Below, piece by piece: positions 13,620-14,284 of a stretch of DNA of 14,284 bases. The notes beneath the pieces are model-generated. The model searched no databases, was not told the origin of the DNA, and worked only from the letters and a program-made list of their open reading frames with translations. The DNA lies in contig DYNO01000076.1 of the NCBI GenBank assembly GCA_020721025.1, forward strand, positions 1 to 14,284, given 5' to 3'. This DNA comes from Thiomargarita sp. (lineage in GTDB: Bacteria; Pseudomonadota; Gammaproteobacteria; Beggiatoales; Beggiatoaceae). The position numbers and the translations under genes were made by a program. Position 1 is the first letter of the stretch. The number at the start of each line of letters is the position of its first letter.

Positions 13620-14284
13620 TCACTCTTCCACCGCTGGAAATAATTGCTGCATCAGTCCTTTTTTATGTTTTTTCAGCGCGTCGAGTTTTTGACTTTGCGC
13701 GGTAATTAATTCATCTAAAGAAGAAAGGCACGCGGCGATTTTTTGTTGTTCGGGGAGGGTGGGAACGCTAATTGGCAAATTAAAATATACACTATTTCTT
13801 ATGTGAACCTGAGTAGTTCCAACCATGACAGATTGCATCATTTTTCTATATTTATCAGTTTTAGAAAACTGTATTAAAAAATCTGAGATTATTTTTTTAT
13901 TCAGTTTAATTCCATATACTCCTTGAGCTAAAATATATTTTCTCTCACCCTCATATTTAACTATATAACCGATGTTTGGACCAGATGGAACTAAATCTCT
14001 TAATGTAGTTATTAAGTAAGTACTGTCAACTATAGATTGAAGATTTTTATTGTAAAAGCTGCCTTTACAATATGTTGGTTTTTCGATACTCATATTTAGA
14101 TACATACCCTCATCAATTGCCTTTTTTGGTATAACTTCGTAATCAGAGTACGACACAAAATCTGATGGAGTTAATGGGGCACCACCTCTATACGATTCTA
14201 CAAAGTCCCCAATCTTGACAACCACCCACTCCCCCGCCTCCCGAAACTCAGGAAAGCGCAGCGTAGGCACAGTTTCACCTTCTG
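13620..14284 (-). CDS. hsdS: Type I restriction specificity subunit HsdS, C-terminal half (5' part outside the window)
   Basis: The frame is open to the right edge. It begins with EGETVPTLRFPEF, a phrase that follows the central conserved helix in many HsdS proteins, so this is the second half: target-recognition domain 2 (about 14230-13780) followed by the C-terminal conserved region (LPEQQKIAACLSSLDELI, KLDALKKHKKGLMQQLFP). HsdS reads the bipartite DNA target and holds two HsdM and two HsdR subunits; each recognition domain reads one half-site, and the conserved helices set the spacing. A GTG at 14268-14270 could be taken as a start, but the upstream codons fit the family, so the true start is beyond the window. 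The recognition domain is markedly more AT-rich than the conserved ends. Stop TGA at 13620-13622. Confidence 0.94.
   Translation of the reverse strand, partial: EGETVPTLRFPEFREAGEWVVVKIGDFVESYRGGAPLTPSDFVSYSDYEVIPKKAIDEGMYLNMSIEKPTYCKGSFYNKNLQSIVDSTYLITTLRDLVPSGPNIGYIVKYEGERKYILAQGVYGIKLNKKIISDFLIQFSKTDKYRKMMQSVMVGTTQVHIRNSVYFNLPISVPTLPEQQKIAACLSSLDELITAQSQKLDALKKHKKGLMQQLFPAVEE

Overview
The window looks like accessory DNA from a moderately AT-rich gammaproteobacterium. A DsrK/HdrB-like iron-sulfur protein and very large NTPase-WD40 proteins would fit a filamentous sulfur oxidiser of the Beggiatoa/Thiotrichaceae kind, but this is inference from gene content. Nearly every gene is on the minus strand, so transcription runs from high to low coordinates. 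The only plus-strand coding pieces are a UVR-motif C-terminus (probably uvrB) at the left edge and a decayed TnpB fragment near 10.4-10.6 kb.

Right part (10.6-14.3 kb): a type I restriction-modification operon, read hsdS (5' end outside the window), a 65-residue small protein, rhuM, hsdM. hsdR is not in the window. The target-recognition half of hsdS is strikingly AT-rich, as expected for a swapped recognition domain. The last codons of hsdM run into antisense tnpB sequence.

Middle (9.87-10.6 kb): a transposon graveyard without an intact gene. It holds two TnpB (IS200/IS605 OrfB) remnants in opposite orientation that share a 48-bp inverted segment, plus a 23-bp direct repeat. The left end supplies a perfect TATAAT box for the next operon.

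Centre (1.6-9.9 kb): the most interesting system. A 184-residue protein (glycine/aspartate repeat, coiled coil, amphipathic C-terminal helices) lies 17 bp upstream of a 1406-residue STAND ATPase (N-terminal module, nSTAND1-like P-loop NTPase, winged-helix/coiled-coil linker, one membrane helix, about 15 WD40 repeats, TPR-like tail). Both proteins begin with the same short module (IG-x-IG-x-IS ... AIGGD-x-V ... GNK). This suggests homotypic recruitment of a small partner by a large sensor ATPase, as in bacterial NLR-like or amyloid-signalling immune pairs. Directly downstream is a second, tandemly duplicated copy of the ATPase. It is decaying: an amber codon lies just before the membrane helix, one extra G causes a frameshift in the second WD40 repeat, and the end is lost at about 1617, where it is fused to a 5'-truncated iron-sulfur gene.

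Left part (0.2-1.6 kb): the iron-sulfur gene (4Fe-4S plus CCG domain) is split by a single in-frame UGA. Between it and the convergent uvrB end lies a 215-bp element of nested perfect inverted repeats that folds into a multi-arm structure.

No tRNA, rRNA, CRISPR array or intact transposase was seen.
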